Below the pieces are notes generated by a model. It saw only the letters and a program-made list of their open reading frames with translations, was not told the origin of the DNA and ran no database searches. This document shows positions 1 to 8,536 of a DNA stretch of 64,000 bases, piece by piece. Each line of letters starts with the position of its first letter. The stretch's first letter is position 1. Both the position numbers and the translations under genes were made by a program. Origin of the DNA: Trichomonas vaginalis G3. Its lineage: Eukaryota > Parabasalia > Trichomonadida > Trichomonadidae. The DNA lies in assembly GCF_026262505.1 (NCBI RefSeq), contig NC_067204.1, positions 9,581,797 to 9,645,796 of the forward strand, given 5' to 3'.

Positions 1-147
1 TAAATGGAATTTCCATAAAACCCGTTATTCCATTTTTGGCGGTTATTCGAATTGACCCTTTATTCGAATTAATCCATTATGCGTATTAAATGGAATTTAT
101 AATAATGATACCGTATTCATAATAATGGGGGAATTTATAATGGACCC
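1..147. repeat. AT-rich repeat debris at window start
   Basis: This stretch has no gene. It holds repeated short words: TAAATGGAATTT occurs near positions 1 and 88, and AATAATG occurs at about 107 and 122. The AATAATGGG word also forms the outer end of the palindrome at 4690-5165. It looks like the edge of a repeat or foldback element that continues outside the window. Confidence 0.35.
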
Positions 148-272
148 CATTCACTCATGATCATGATTTCTGGATTTCCACATAAAAATGAATTTCTAGA
201 CATGTTTGAGGGATTTCTTAGTTAAATTTTGATCTTAATAACTTGAAACAATCAACTGCTCCATTGAAACCA
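148..272 (-). pseudogene. DUF3447-type ankyrin gene fragment
   Basis: The minus strand can be read as a degraded piece of the DUF3447-type N-terminal region found in the gene at 2867-4606. The word pairs GAVDCFKLLRSKFN here and GAADCFKFLRTKFN there are clearly homologous. The fragment carries an in-frame stop and a frame change further on, so it cannot be coding. It lies just upstream of the kelch gene on the opposite strand and shows that a DUF3447 gene once stood or was copied here. Confidence 0.6.
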
Positions 273-340
273 ATATGGGAAACTCTGCACGCCGATAACA
301 GATGAATGATAAAATATCATAATAAAAAAGTGACAATCCT

Positions 341-2128
341 ATGACAATTAACAACATAGTTCAACCAAAGTTCTCTGCAATTGCCGTAGGCGATGATATA
401 TATAAAGTCGAATGCGTCGATGGTGAGTACTTATCCGTTTTTAAAGGCAAAATTGGAATTCCTTTTGAAATGTTAGATGTCAAAGGAGAATCTCCAGTAA
501 ATCGCGATTTATTTAGCCTTACAGTTATTGACGACGATTCATTTCTCCTTACAGGCGGAATTTGCCCTTCAATTTTGGAGTTTGATATTTGGCGTTTTAA
601 TATTTCAAAGAATTCATGGACTAAATTAACGAATTGTGGACAAAGAGTACCGTGCAGAAAAGGACATTGTTCGATATTATGGTATTACGCAGGATGTTCT
701 CGATTATATGTAATTGGAGGCGCAAGCTTTGTATATTTACGCAAAGACATACTTTGTATCGAATTCAATGGGGATACATTTACAGCTACAAGTATTCCTT
801 TGGAAGCAGATGGACTTCCTCCTCGAGTTTTTTGTTCAGTTTCTTTAATTCAAAACAGATTACGCGTTTTCGGTGGATTAGACGAGAACGGTAAGATCCT
901 TGGTGATCTGTGGGATCTTTCCGCTACATATCATAACCCTGCAGTCATGTGGACTCCGAAAAATCATTTAAGCGGACATAACTCAAAATCTATCGAAAAA
1001 ATGGGCAGATACAACCACATTTCCTACGTAGTTGACGACCACGTCTACATTGTCGGCGGAATCGGTCGAAATGGCCCATTAAATAATGTCGCCGCTCCAT
1101 GGGAGATCAAAAACATCTACGAAGCCGAGGAACCTGTTATTTACAGTAACAAGGGACTCGTGGAAGTCTGCGATCCTCCGAAACTCGTAGAATTGAACAG
1201 TATTTACACGCAAATGGACATTTTATTCGACGACTTGAGGCAAAAAGAAACTCTCTACACCCAAACAATAGAACTGAAGAAGCACTTGCGGCAACAACGT
1301 ATAGAAGAGCAGAAACTCATTTCCCAGGAGTTTTCTGAAGAATTTTTCAACGAAGTAATGGCAAGTAAGATGGAAGAAAGGGATATCTTGATGGATGAGC
1401 TCTCACAATCACTCGTGGAACTCACAAACTTCCAATTCTCCGGTAGAGAATCAAATGGAAACGGAATTAAAGCAATTATTTGTTTCTTCGAGTACCAATT
1501 AAGGAAAAAGAAGAAGATCCATGAAGCAAAATACAATCTACTTAAGAAGGAAATCGAAATTGCTACTGAAAAGCTCAATAAAATGCCACAAGTCGAAATT
1601 ATAAAATATGATACAGGAAATTACGACAGTATATGGAAGATTATTGAGCCAATGAATAATTCAGATAGATCTGCTATATTAGATCAGTATATTACTCGTC
1701 AATTACTTGATCTTGCAGAACTTAGAGATAAATGCGCCAGATACAAACAGAAAAAGCACAAAGACATGCAATCCTGCATCAGAATAATATCAAAGACTGC
1801 TGAAAATGCATCGGAAACACTCGTGGAAGCCAAGAAAAGCCATCAAAGATGGTATGACCGTTTGGATGCCCTGCAAAAGGATCTTTTGGACGCAGAAAGT
1901 TTTAACGGGGCAATACAAAAAGGTCTGGACAGAAACGTTGTTTCAAGACTGTTCGAAGCAAGGTGGAAGCTGAGGGATGAACTAGAAAAACTTTGCGACC
2001 ACACAGCTGAACTCAACGAGATATACGATCGCGTGAAGAAACTCAAGGCTGATGAACAACGAGAAGGAAGAACTGCGATTATTGACGCAATGCCAGAACT
2101 TTTATCACTTTGTAAGACTTTGGAATAA
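341..2128 (+). CDS. kelch-repeat protein with C-terminal coiled coil
   Basis: This 595-residue protein starts at an ATG preceded by TGACAATCCT. Residues about 10-250 hold kelch-like blades with the typical double glycine followed by a tryptophan or large hydrophobic a few residues later (LLTGGI..., LYVIGGA..., LRVFGGL..., VYIVGGI...). Residues about 285-590 are rich in Glu, Lys and Leu in heptad-like spacing and should form a long coiled coil. Kelch propellers are protein-interaction platforms and the coiled coil suggests a scaffold or cytoskeletal role, but no specific orthologue is recognised. There is no signal peptide or membrane segment. Codon use is ordinary for the window and the reading frame is uninterrupted. 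Confidence 0.8.
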   Translation: MTINNIVQPKFSAIAVGDDIYKVECVDGEYLSVFKGKIGIPFEMLDVKGESPVNRDLFSLTVIDDDSFLLTGGICPSILEFDIWRFNISKNSWTKLTNCGQRVPCRKGHCSILWYYAGCSRLYVIGGASFVYLRKDILCIEFNGDTFTATSIPLEADGLPPRVFCSVSLIQNRLRVFGGLDENGKILGDLWDLSATYHNPAVMWTPKNHLSGHNSKSIEKMGRYNHISYVVDDHVYIVGGIGRNGPLNNVAAPWEIKNIYEAEEPVIYSNKGLVEVCDPPKLVELNSIYTQMDILFDDLRQKETLYTQTIELKKHLRQQRIEEQKLISQEFSEEFFNEVMASKMEERDILMDELSQSLVELTNFQFSGRESNGNGIKAIICFFEYQLRKKKKIHEAKYNLLKKEIEIATEKLNKMPQVEIIKYDTGNYDSIWKIIEPMNNSDRSAILDQYITRQLLDLAELRDKCARYKQKKHKDMQSCIRIISKTAENASETLVEAKKSHQRWYDRLDALQKDLLDAESFNGAIQKGLDRNVVSRLFEARWKLRDELEKLCDHTAELNEIYDRVKKLKADEQREGRTAIIDAMPELLSLCKTLE

Positions 2129-2254
2129 TTTTTATTTTTTTATGTTTTATTAAATTAATACCTTTTTTTATCCGTTTGTAGTAATTTGGTTGTTCTTTTT
2201 CTTAATCATGAACTTACAATTATATATTGATTTCCTTAGCTTGTGTTTTCATAA

Positions 2255-2309
2255 AAGTGCAAAAAAATATGCAAAAACGATTATTCTAAATTCAATCTGT
2301 GCATTATTT
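2255..2309 (+). repeat. dispersed repeat, copy 1
   Basis: About 55 bp beginning AAGTGCAAAAAA and ending TGTGCATTATTT. It matches 58613-58667 with only a handful of differences. Both copies lie beside DUF3447-ankyrin genes or their remains, so the repeat may have travelled with that family. Confidence 0.6.
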
Positions 2310-2424
2310 GTGCATTTAAAAAATCAATCCGTGTAAAGTAGTCAATTCGTCCATGTAAAGAAAAAGGAGGGAAAAGAGGAAAAAATAATAATGAGCATAT
2401 TTCATATTTGGGCGCATTTGCCGA

Positions 2425-2473
2425 GTGCAGTGGAAAGGGTGGAGCCCGAAGGGCGACATCCTTTCCACTGCAC
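2425..2473. repeat. GC-rich nested hairpin
   Basis: A perfect 14-bp inverted repeat (GTGCAGTGGAAAGG at 2425-2438 and its complement at 2460-2473) encloses a second small palindrome, GCCCGAAGGGC, at 2444-2454. The GC content stands out from the AT-rich surroundings. It could be a tiny inverted-repeat element or a structured RNA segment. Confidence 0.7.
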
Positions 2474-2778
2474 GAGGCACGATTTTTTTAGCAAAAATTC
2501 GAAAAAGCCACTGGCTGGCATAAAGTCTCAAAAATTGTGCCATTTTGCAGACGCCTACGTTAAGCATACGTGTTCTAGAGGGAGAATCTTTGATCCAGAT
2601 ACATATGTATTAAGTCGGAATAAACCAGATTTTTTTACCTTGGGGTACGTTTCAAAGGCGGCTATTAACCAAATCGGCCAGCTTATATTTGATTTTTAAT
2701 AATGGTCAACTCCAAATTTTTTCCCCAAAAACGCAAAAAATGTGCAAATTCGATTTTAAATAATCAGAACCTATTTCT

Positions 2779-2930
2779 TTATTTTTTAGCTCCATACGAA
2801 ATAATAAGCCTCACTATTTCGTCATTATTATAGCGTGAGGCCTTATTAAGAGCTGTTTCGCCATGATCATCTTTTATATTGACTTTTGCGCCATGAGAAA
2901 GAAGAAGTTTCGCCAATTCTATGCAATTTT
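2779..2930 (-). pseudogene. out-of-frame last ankyrin repeats of the upstream gene
   Basis: In a different frame from the main gene the minus strand reads NCIELAKLLLSHGAKV followed by a further ankyrin repeat ending ISYGAKK. These are clear continuations of the ankyrin array at 2867-4606. The frame changes in a run of A residues in the minus-strand sense at about 2926-2936, just after AAEK. A one-base length difference in the homopolymer would explain it, so this is either a real late frameshift or a sequencing error. Confidence 0.7.
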
Positions 2931-4606
2931 TTCTCGGCTGCAATATGAAGAGGGGTTCTTCCATATTGATTTTTTTCATTGACTTTAATACCATGAGATA
3001 GAAGAAGTTCGACTGCGTCTTTACTATTACTATATGCTGCACTATGAAGAGCATTTTCGCGTAAATTATTTTTTTCATTGATTTTTATACCATGCGAAAG
3101 GAGAAGAGCAACCATATCCTTATTATTTTTATCTGCCGCAATATGAAGAGCGGTTTCTCCAATGTTATCTTTTGAATTGATATTTGCACCAAGTGAAAGA
3201 AGAAGTTTGGCAGAATCTATACTATAATTTTTTGATGCAACATGAAGAGGTGTTTTTCCATCATGATTTTTTTCATTGATGTTTGCTCCATGTTGACGAA
3301 GAAGTTCAACCATTTCTTTATGATTTCTCTCTGCAGCAATGTGAAGAGGCGTTTCACCTTGATTATCTTTTGCATTGATATTTGTACCGTGTGATATAAG
3401 ACACTCAGTTGCTTCTTTACAATTAAAATATACTGCTAAATGAAGAACTGACATTCCATTCCTATTTTTTTCATTGATGTTTGCACCATGTGAAAGAAGA
3501 AGTTCAACAATATCTTTACAGTTTTCACATGCTGCAGTATGAAGAGCAGTATCTTCAACTGCATTTTTTTCATTGACATTTGCACGATGTGAAAGAAGTA
3601 GTTTAATTATTTCTTTACTGTTATACAATGCAGCATAATGAAGTGCGGTATTTTCTAGATTATATTTTTCATTGATATTTGCACCTTTTGAAATGAAATA
3701 TTCGCAAATTGATGGAATATCAAGATTTATCGAATATTTAAAACATTTGTTAACATCATTAGTTTGATCGAAATAAACTAAAAATGATTCAAGATTTTTA
3801 TATTTTATGCAATCATTTAAATTAATTTTTAAATTGTGCTCATTCATCAAGTATGGAACAAAATCAATGTTGTGTGAGATAATTGCATATTCCATGCTTA
3901 TTGAATACATCGCGCCATCATTATATGTATTGTTGTATTTCAAGCATTCACTCATGATCTCAGGATTTCCTCTTAAAAATGATAGTGCAAGACAATAAAA
4001 AGTTATTTCTGAATTAAATTTGGTTCTTAAAAACTTGAAACAATCAGCTGCTCCATGATAAGAACATAATTCAAGTAATGAAAATTCGCCATCAAAATTT
4101 GGATATAAATCACATTTAAGCAATTGATTTTTATCAAATCCTTCCATTTCAGTGAATGAAATGAATAATTTTAAGTCATTATCCATAATGGCTCTGTAAA
4201 TTGTATATTCTGAATGAATATCAAGATTTTTGAAATTTTTCCAGTCGAAATAAACATATTTGCCTAATAATATTCCGTATTCTTTAGAAAACAGGTATCT
4301 AGAAATATCTTCAATATCAGTTACATTTTTTACATGATAATCATCATAAAGATGTTTCGCTAGAGCTAAATATGATTTTGTATAGCGATTATTATAGGGA
4401 ATTATGTTCAAAATGTCTCGTATAATGCTTTCAGGAGGATATTTCTTTGAATCAATAAGTTCTGTTTTGATGATTTTGTAAATTGAGTTTAGTTCTTCTT
4501 CATTTTTCGTTTTTAGCTGATACAAAGTATTATATGAATCTATGTAGTATTTGTGTATATTTCGCAAATCACTGTATTCACTTAGGTGACTGTCTTGATG
4601 AGACAT
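2867..4606 (-). CDS. DUF3447-type ankyrin repeat protein (late frameshift)
   Basis: This 579-residue protein starts MSHQDSHLSEYSDL. Residues about 1-300 resemble the DUF3447-type N-terminal region common in trichomonad ankyrin proteins (LLELCSYHGAADCFKFLRTKF, LRGNPEIMSECLK). From about residue 310 there are eight or more 33-residue ankyrin repeats of the form G-TPLHIAA-N-KE-ELLLSHGANINEKN. Ankyrin arrays bind proteins; the specific partner is unknown. The last 20 or so residues (KLHRIGETSSFSW...) are not ankyrin-like, because the true continuation lies in another frame down to 2779. Repeats near the C-terminus are very similar to each other, suggesting recent repeat duplication. The family is highly expanded in Trichomonas, and four other copies or remnants occur in this window. 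Confidence 0.85.
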   Translation of the reverse strand: MSHQDSHLSEYSDLRNIHKYYIDSYNTLYQLKTKNEEELNSIYKIIKTELIDSKKYPPESIIRDILNIIPYNNRYTKSYLALAKHLYDDYHVKNVTDIEDISRYLFSKEYGILLGKYVYFDWKNFKNLDIHSEYTIYRAIMDNDLKLFISFTEMEGFDKNQLLKCDLYPNFDGEFSLLELCSYHGAADCFKFLRTKFNSEITFYCLALSFLRGNPEIMSECLKYNNTYNDGAMYSISMEYAIISHNIDFVPYLMNEHNLKINLNDCIKYKNLESFLVYFDQTNDVNKCFKYSINLDIPSICEYFISKGANINEKYNLENTALHYAALYNSKEIIKLLLSHRANVNEKNAVEDTALHTAACENCKDIVELLLSHGANINEKNRNGMSVLHLAVYFNCKEATECLISHGTNINAKDNQGETPLHIAAERNHKEMVELLRQHGANINEKNHDGKTPLHVASKNYSIDSAKLLLSLGANINSKDNIGETALHIAADKNNKDMVALLLSHGIKINEKNNLRENALHSAAYSNSKDAVELLLSHGIKVNEKNQYGRTPLHIAAEKKLHRIGETSSFSWRKSQYKR

Positions 4607-4689
4607 TAAAAAATTGAAAAAAAAATTTCAATAAGTCGAATTTAAAAGTCATTTATGCTTACACATTTCATAAGTTATAATGATGTTAA

Positions 4690-5165
4690 TTAATAATGGG
4701 AATTTCTCGCATATGTTCGTACATGAGCAAATACTATACCTTTTGCGAATAAAGAATTTTTTCATAAAAAATTTTTTTAGGAATTAGCATATCGGCGTTT
4801 TGCGACATTGCCAAACGCCAGATTTTAACCCGACATATGAGCATAAGCTCGTATATTGGAATAAACTCGACTTATTCCATATTAAAGTTATTATAATAAT
4901 AAGGCATTTAATGTGCATTTTCTAATTCAATTAGATTTGCACATTAAGTGCCTTATTATTATAATAACTTTAATATGGAATAAGTCGAGTTTATTCCAAT
5001 ATACGAGCTTATGCTCATATGTCGGGTTAAAATCTGGCGTTTGGCAATGTCGCAAAACGCCGATATGCTAATTCCTAAAAAAATTTTTTATGAAAAAATT
5101 CTTTATTCGCAAAAGGTATAGTATTTGCTCATGTACGAACATATGCGAGAAATTCCCATTATTAA
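4690..5165. repeat. 476-bp near-perfect palindrome (foldback/MITE-like)
   Basis: Two arms of about 236 bp are complementary almost throughout, beginning TTAATAATGGGAATTTC and meeting at CTAAT-TCA-ATTAG near 4928. By eye the arms differ only in a few bases near the centre. The ends can be read as TA|ATAATGGG...CCCATTAT|TA, consistent with a TA target duplication as made by Tc1/mariner-type elements. It encodes nothing. The near identity of the arms suggests a recent origin or ongoing gene conversion. Confidence 0.8.
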
Positions 5166-5196
5166 ATTTAAAATTCATTATAAATTTCATTATTGG

Positions 5197-5271
5197 GGAC
5201 AGTCATGTGACATGAAATAGAGGGAAAAGTGATGGTAAAATTTATTGAAGGACAGTCATGTGATATGAAAT
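5197..5271 (+). repeat. pair of 22-bp direct repeats
   Basis: GGACAGTCATGTGACATGAA occurs at 5197 and again, with one change, at 5250. The units are 22 bp long and 53 bp apart. They lie between the palindrome and the 3' side of the lipid kinase gene. The function is unknown. Confidence 0.6.
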
Positions 5272-5457
5272 GAAAACGATTAAAACTGTTTTACTCTAAA
5301 TTACAAGAAATAACCATTCTTACTGTTCATCCTGAGACCCAATAGAATATCTTGGCATCTAAGAGTCTAACAATTTAGCAATATAAAAAAAAATTGATTT
5401 GAAATAAGAATGATAGTGTAAATTCCAAAGTTTAAATAACAGAGAAAATGTGATATT

Positions 5458-5904
5458 CTATTTCTTTGATAAGAATGGATATGAACCTGTTCTGATAACT
5501 TCAAAAACGCCAGGTCCGTTTAAGATATCAGCTTCGCCATCAATTTGGAAGACGCATGGCTCATCCGTTGTAATGTTGACGCTTGTTGCTTGGCAAAGTG
5601 GAGTTTGAGTTGGAATTCCAAGCTGCATGAGGCCGAGCTTGAAGCTGCCGCCTTCAATAGAGCATTCAAGCTTCTTATCAGAGTGGCTTCTTGGAATCTT
5701 TGACCTCCAAAGGTCTTTTCCACCGTAAATTGAAGAAATATTTTGCATGACAAATGTTTTTTGGCCACACTTGAAGTCCAATGTCTTTGTAGCTTCTACT
5801 CCTTGCTCGTCAGTGTCGGTAACTTTGATTTCGGTGAATTTTCTGAGATCTGGATTTCCACAGAGAGCTGCAACGCCCATAGGAACGTATAAAGCTAAGG
5901 CCAT
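5458..5904 (-). CDS. diacylglycerol kinase, accessory-domain half (disrupted)
   Basis: This 148-residue open segment carries the diacylglycerol kinase accessory domain: MQNISSIYGGKDLWRS, DKKLECSIEGGSF, LGLMQLGI, and near the end CVFQIDGEADIL. These match the conserved IPSYAGGxxxW, DGxLEV, LGQ and QxDGEPW positions of the family. It lies directly downstream of the catalytic half at 5923-6459, in the same frame, separated by an in-frame TGA. Together the two halves make one enzyme that phosphorylates diacylglycerol to phosphatidic acid. The ATG at 5904 may only be an internal methionine. The whole locus is probably a recently broken gene, or one with a sequence error. Confidence 0.7.
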   Translation of the reverse strand: MALALYVPMGVAALCGNPDLRKFTEIKVTDTDEQGVEATKTLDFKCGQKTFVMQNISSIYGGKDLWRSKIPRSHSDKKLECSIEGGSFKLGLMQLGIPTQTPLCQATSVNITTDEPCVFQIDGEADILNGPGVFEVIRTGSYPFLSKK

Positions 5905-5922
5905 GCAATGGCAGCAGAAGCA

Positions 5923-6459
5923 TCACCTGCAGCAGTGTCTCCATGTCTCAAATTTGTGGGCCATGTCTGCATCGACACCAATTGAAAAGTAGTTAAGCAT
6001 TTGCTTCTCGGAAACTTCACTAATATCGGTACGTGTCATCTTGATCTTCCAGATATCACCTTTTTCGATGTGGTCGCTTGTACGGACATTTTCAATGAAT
6101 TTTGCTGCTTTTTTGAGGCCGCGTTCGGACATACCACCACCCCAACCTAATGATCGTGACATATCATTGCCTGTGCCGAATGGGCAGACAGCAATTGGCG
6201 GTTTCCAATCATCAGAATCTAATGGAGTGATTTTAGACATTAAAGAGACAACCCAGTTAACGGTGCCATCACCTCCGGCTGCGACAATTCTTAGTTCGTG
6301 ATTTTGAAGCAAATCCTTGTAAGTTTCAGCGAAAGTATGTTGTTCATCTGGCAATCTAACATAATGAACGCCTTCAATATCCTTTATCTTATCCATAAAG
6401 CGGCCAGCAAGGTTTGCACCACTTGCCGGGTTAATGAAAACCAAAACAGGACGACTCAT
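5923..6459 (-). CDS. diacylglycerol kinase, catalytic half (disrupted)
   Basis: This 178-residue segment holds the diacylglycerol kinase catalytic domain: VFINPASGANLAG at the start, the nucleotide-binding AAGGDGTVNWVV, and PFGTGNDMSRSLGWGGG, followed by YFSIGVDADMAHKFE. The family reaction is ATP-dependent conversion of diacylglycerol to phosphatidic acid. The frame ends in TGA in an odd Cys-rich context (HCCR-stop-CFCCHC). If the intervening bases are read one frame over they give DTAAGDASAAIAW, a more normal composition. Two compensating indels about 40 bp apart, rather than a single nonsense change, are therefore the better explanation. The ATG at 6459 is the natural start (MSRPVLVFINP). 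There is no signal peptide or C1 domain. Confidence 0.8.
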   Translation of the reverse strand: MSRPVLVFINPASGANLAGRFMDKIKDIEGVHYVRLPDEQHTFAETYKDLLQNHELRIVAAGGDGTVNWVVSLMSKITPLDSDDWKPPIAVCPFGTGNDMSRSLGWGGGMSERGLKKAAKFIENVRTSDHIEKGDIWKIKMTRTDISEVSEKQMLNYFSIGVDADMAHKFETWRHCCR

Positions 6460-6936
6460 GATATTTTTTTATAAAAAAATTACGATCAGTTTTTCATTTT
6501 CAACGGCCAGAATCATTTCAATTCTCTCAAAAACTTATTTATCGATGATATGCTAATTGCATCTTATAAACGAATATAAATAAGTTAAATAAAATTTTTT
6601 ATTGAACACTTTAATTTTATCGTCTAAGACAAGTCGATTTTATTAATAACATAACATATAATCGGTTAAAATTGCAAATTCGATTTTCTTCTTTCAGATT
6701 TCGGATTAAATTCATCAAATCATCTCGAAAAAAAGATACATTTAATAGCAAAAGTACAGGAGATGCTTCTTTACATACTTTTAAGAATATTTGCACTCGC
6801 ATTTCATCATTTTAAGATAACATTACACTTAAATGAATGTTGAAAAGATTAAAAGCATTAAAATTAGAAATCTATGCTTTTATAACAAATAACTTTATCA
6901 TTATATTCTATAATACAAACAAAATTATAAAATAAT
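6460..6936. other. intergenic region, nothing recognised
   Basis: AT-rich DNA between the lipid kinase and the RRM gene. A 61-codon open frame on the minus strand (6617-6802) has no recognisable domain or convincing start context. Confidence 0.5.
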
Positions 6937-8031
6937 TTAATAATACCAGAATTTTGCTTCTTCAGGAACATTTTGACTGTATAAACGCGATTCATATTGA
7001 AGAGATAAGTCTAAGCTTGATGAAGCAGCCATTCTATTTGCGATAATCGGGTTAGATTTTTCAAGTGGTTTTTGTCTATTTTGTTCTGAGAAAATCCTCA
7101 TAATATTGACAACTTTATTGGTATTTTCTTCATTGAAGAAAGCAGCTTGCTTCTTTTTACTGATTTTTGGTGGATTTAAAATAGGAACTACAATTGTTTG
7201 TTTTGTATCAGGTGCATCATCAATTGCTTTACCCCATTCGATAACAGCTTTTGTTGTGCCACCAAATTGGGATCCAGAAAGCGCGTTTTTGGCACTTTCT
7301 GCTGATGTATGAGTTTCCATGACAACTGTTGCCCAAGATTGATTGTTTGGATCGATTTTAACACTTAGAACATTGCCGTATTGATGGAAGTTCTGTAAAA
7401 GTGTCTCTTCTTTGACAACGTCCGGATCAATATTTGTAATAAAAAGAGTAGTATTTTTGACATCTAGGGAGTTGTTTTCGTTTGTACTAACTCTGTTCTG
7501 TGTTCCTTCCTTTACTTTTAGCGGATGGCCCTTAAAATTAACATTATTCAAAGTTTGGATGGCGTCAATCACTTCTTGATGCTTATTAAACTTAATAAAA
7601 CCGTATCCTTTCGAATTTCCTTTTTCGTCGCGAATAAGTCTCGCATTTATTGCGTTTGGAAAATATCTTTTGAAAAACTCTAATAACTCGCTTTCTTTAA
7701 CACTAGATGGCAATCCACCAACGTAACATGAAAAGCCTTCTGCTTTTGCAATCGTATCTGCGTCGGATTCAAAAGTTGTATTTCCCCAACCAAGTTTGAA
7801 CTTGTTTCCGTTGCTATTCGGGACCTCTGTACCATTGAGAAGACGGATTACTTCAGCTGCATTATTTTTCGAAGCGAAAACAAGAAAACCGTAATTTAAA
7901 TGAGTTCCTGTGCTTTTATCCTTTGCAAACCAGCAAGATTTAGGTTGCTTTCCTGTCATTTGCTTGACATCACTCATAAGTGATTCCTCATCTTTCCAAA
8001 TTACAGTGTTACCGACCCAAAGTTGAGTCAT
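6937..8031 (-). CDS. three-RRM RNA-binding protein (PABP-like layout)
   Basis: The protein is 364 residues long from the ATG at 8031 (MTQLWVGN); the upstream in-frame GTG is not needed. It has three RNA-recognition motifs in tandem: about residues 1-80 (RNP2 LWVGN, RNP1-like LNYGFLVF), 90-170 (CYVGGL, KGYGFIKF) and 195-270 (LFITNI, SWATVVME). A conserved C-terminal stretch follows (VVNIMRIFSEQNRQKPLEKSN). The layout recalls poly(A)-binding or Nam8/TIA-like splicing and mRNA-stability factors, so it probably acts on mRNA. A paralogue with the same architecture and C-terminal motif sits at 13664-14776. The intergenic region with the divergent gene at 8147 is only about 115 bp. Confidence 0.85.
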   Translation of the reverse strand: MTQLWVGNTVIWKDEESLMSDVKQMTGKQPKSCWFAKDKSTGTHLNYGFLVFASKNNAAEVIRLLNGTEVPNSNGNKFKLGWGNTTFESDADTIAKAEGFSCYVGGLPSSVKESELLEFFKRYFPNAINARLIRDEKGNSKGYGFIKFNKHQEVIDAIQTLNNVNFKGHPLKVKEGTQNRVSTNENNSLDVKNTTLFITNIDPDVVKEETLLQNFHQYGNVLSVKIDPNNQSWATVVMETHTSAESAKNALSGSQFGGTTKAVIEWGKAIDDAPDTKQTIVVPILNPPKISKKKQAAFFNEENTNKVVNIMRIFSEQNRQKPLEKSNPIIANRMAASSSLDLSLQYESRLYSQNVPEEAKFWYY

Positions 8032-8140
8032 CACACTATTTTTCTGACATTTGCCAATTTCTTAGTTTACATGTGTCTATAATGACAAAAATTTTAAATT
8101 GAGAAGAATTTATGTCCAAAAATTTTTTTACAAAAAAATA

Positions 8141-8146
8141 TCATTT
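8141..8146 (+). promoter_or_regulatory. initiator-like TCATTT
   Basis: TCATTT lies immediately before the ATG at 8147. It fits the trichomonad initiator consensus TCA-Pyr-(T/A), which sets transcription start a few bases from the start codon. It supports the choice of ATG 8147 over the upstream TTG. Confidence 0.5.
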
Positions 8147-8380
8147 ATGAATCCTGCAAATCGAGCTTACGCTAAAAGCTTGATTATGAAGGGTTTAGAA
8201 TCATCTGATTATCGCTCTAGTAGCTCTTCAGATGATAATGATGTTGTAATTCTCCCAAGAAAACCTTCAATTCAATTTGAAGACTACCAGGATGATGATG
8301 TCACATTTGTTGGTATCCAAAAGCAATCTGCTGTTCAAAGACTGCTCGAAAATTGGGACAAACTATATAAATCCAATTAG
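8147..8380 (+). CDS. small acidic protein with NPANRAYA motif
   Basis: This is a 77-residue protein starting MNPANRAYAKSLIMKGL. It continues with a serine and aspartate tract (SSSSSDDNDVV) and ends in a short amphipathic helix (AVQRLLENWDKLYKSN). No known domain is recognised. The N-terminal ANRAYA word also occurs near the C-terminus of the RRM paralogue at 13664-14776 (VANRAYARQS) and in weaker form in the RRM protein encoded next door (IANRMAAS). The ANRAYA similarity suggests a shared short linear motif. The gene is divergent from the RRM gene. It has an initiator-like TCATTT and is probably expressed. Confidence 0.6.
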   Translation: MNPANRAYAKSLIMKGLESSDYRSSSSSDDNDVVILPRKPSIQFEDYQDDDVTFVGIQKQSAVQRLLENWDKLYKSN

Positions 8381-8536
8381 AAAATATTATTTGAAACTAA
8401 TTACATCACAGTTCAGTAAATCAGTTTCTCAATATATAAGTAGATGACAATGTATTCCAAATTTACTATGATTATTTTGTTTATTAATAAAAAAAAATTA
8501 TATACGTAATTTTTATGTTTAGTTTATGAAAATGTA

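Larger units (their letters stand above)
2129..2778. other. intergenic region with small repeats
   Basis: No convincing gene is seen. The open frames here are short and overlap on opposite strands across a GC-rich hairpin. The stretch holds the 55-bp word shared with 58613-58667 and the hairpin at 2425-2473, both listed separately. Confidence 0.6.

Noticed and set aside
5923-5925. Selenocysteine UGA in the lipid kinase
   Set aside because: A shifted frame gives a normal peptide and no recoding structure was identified; compensating indels are simpler.
6617-6802. 61-codon minus-strand frame
   Set aside because: No domain, no convincing promoter word, length expected by chance.
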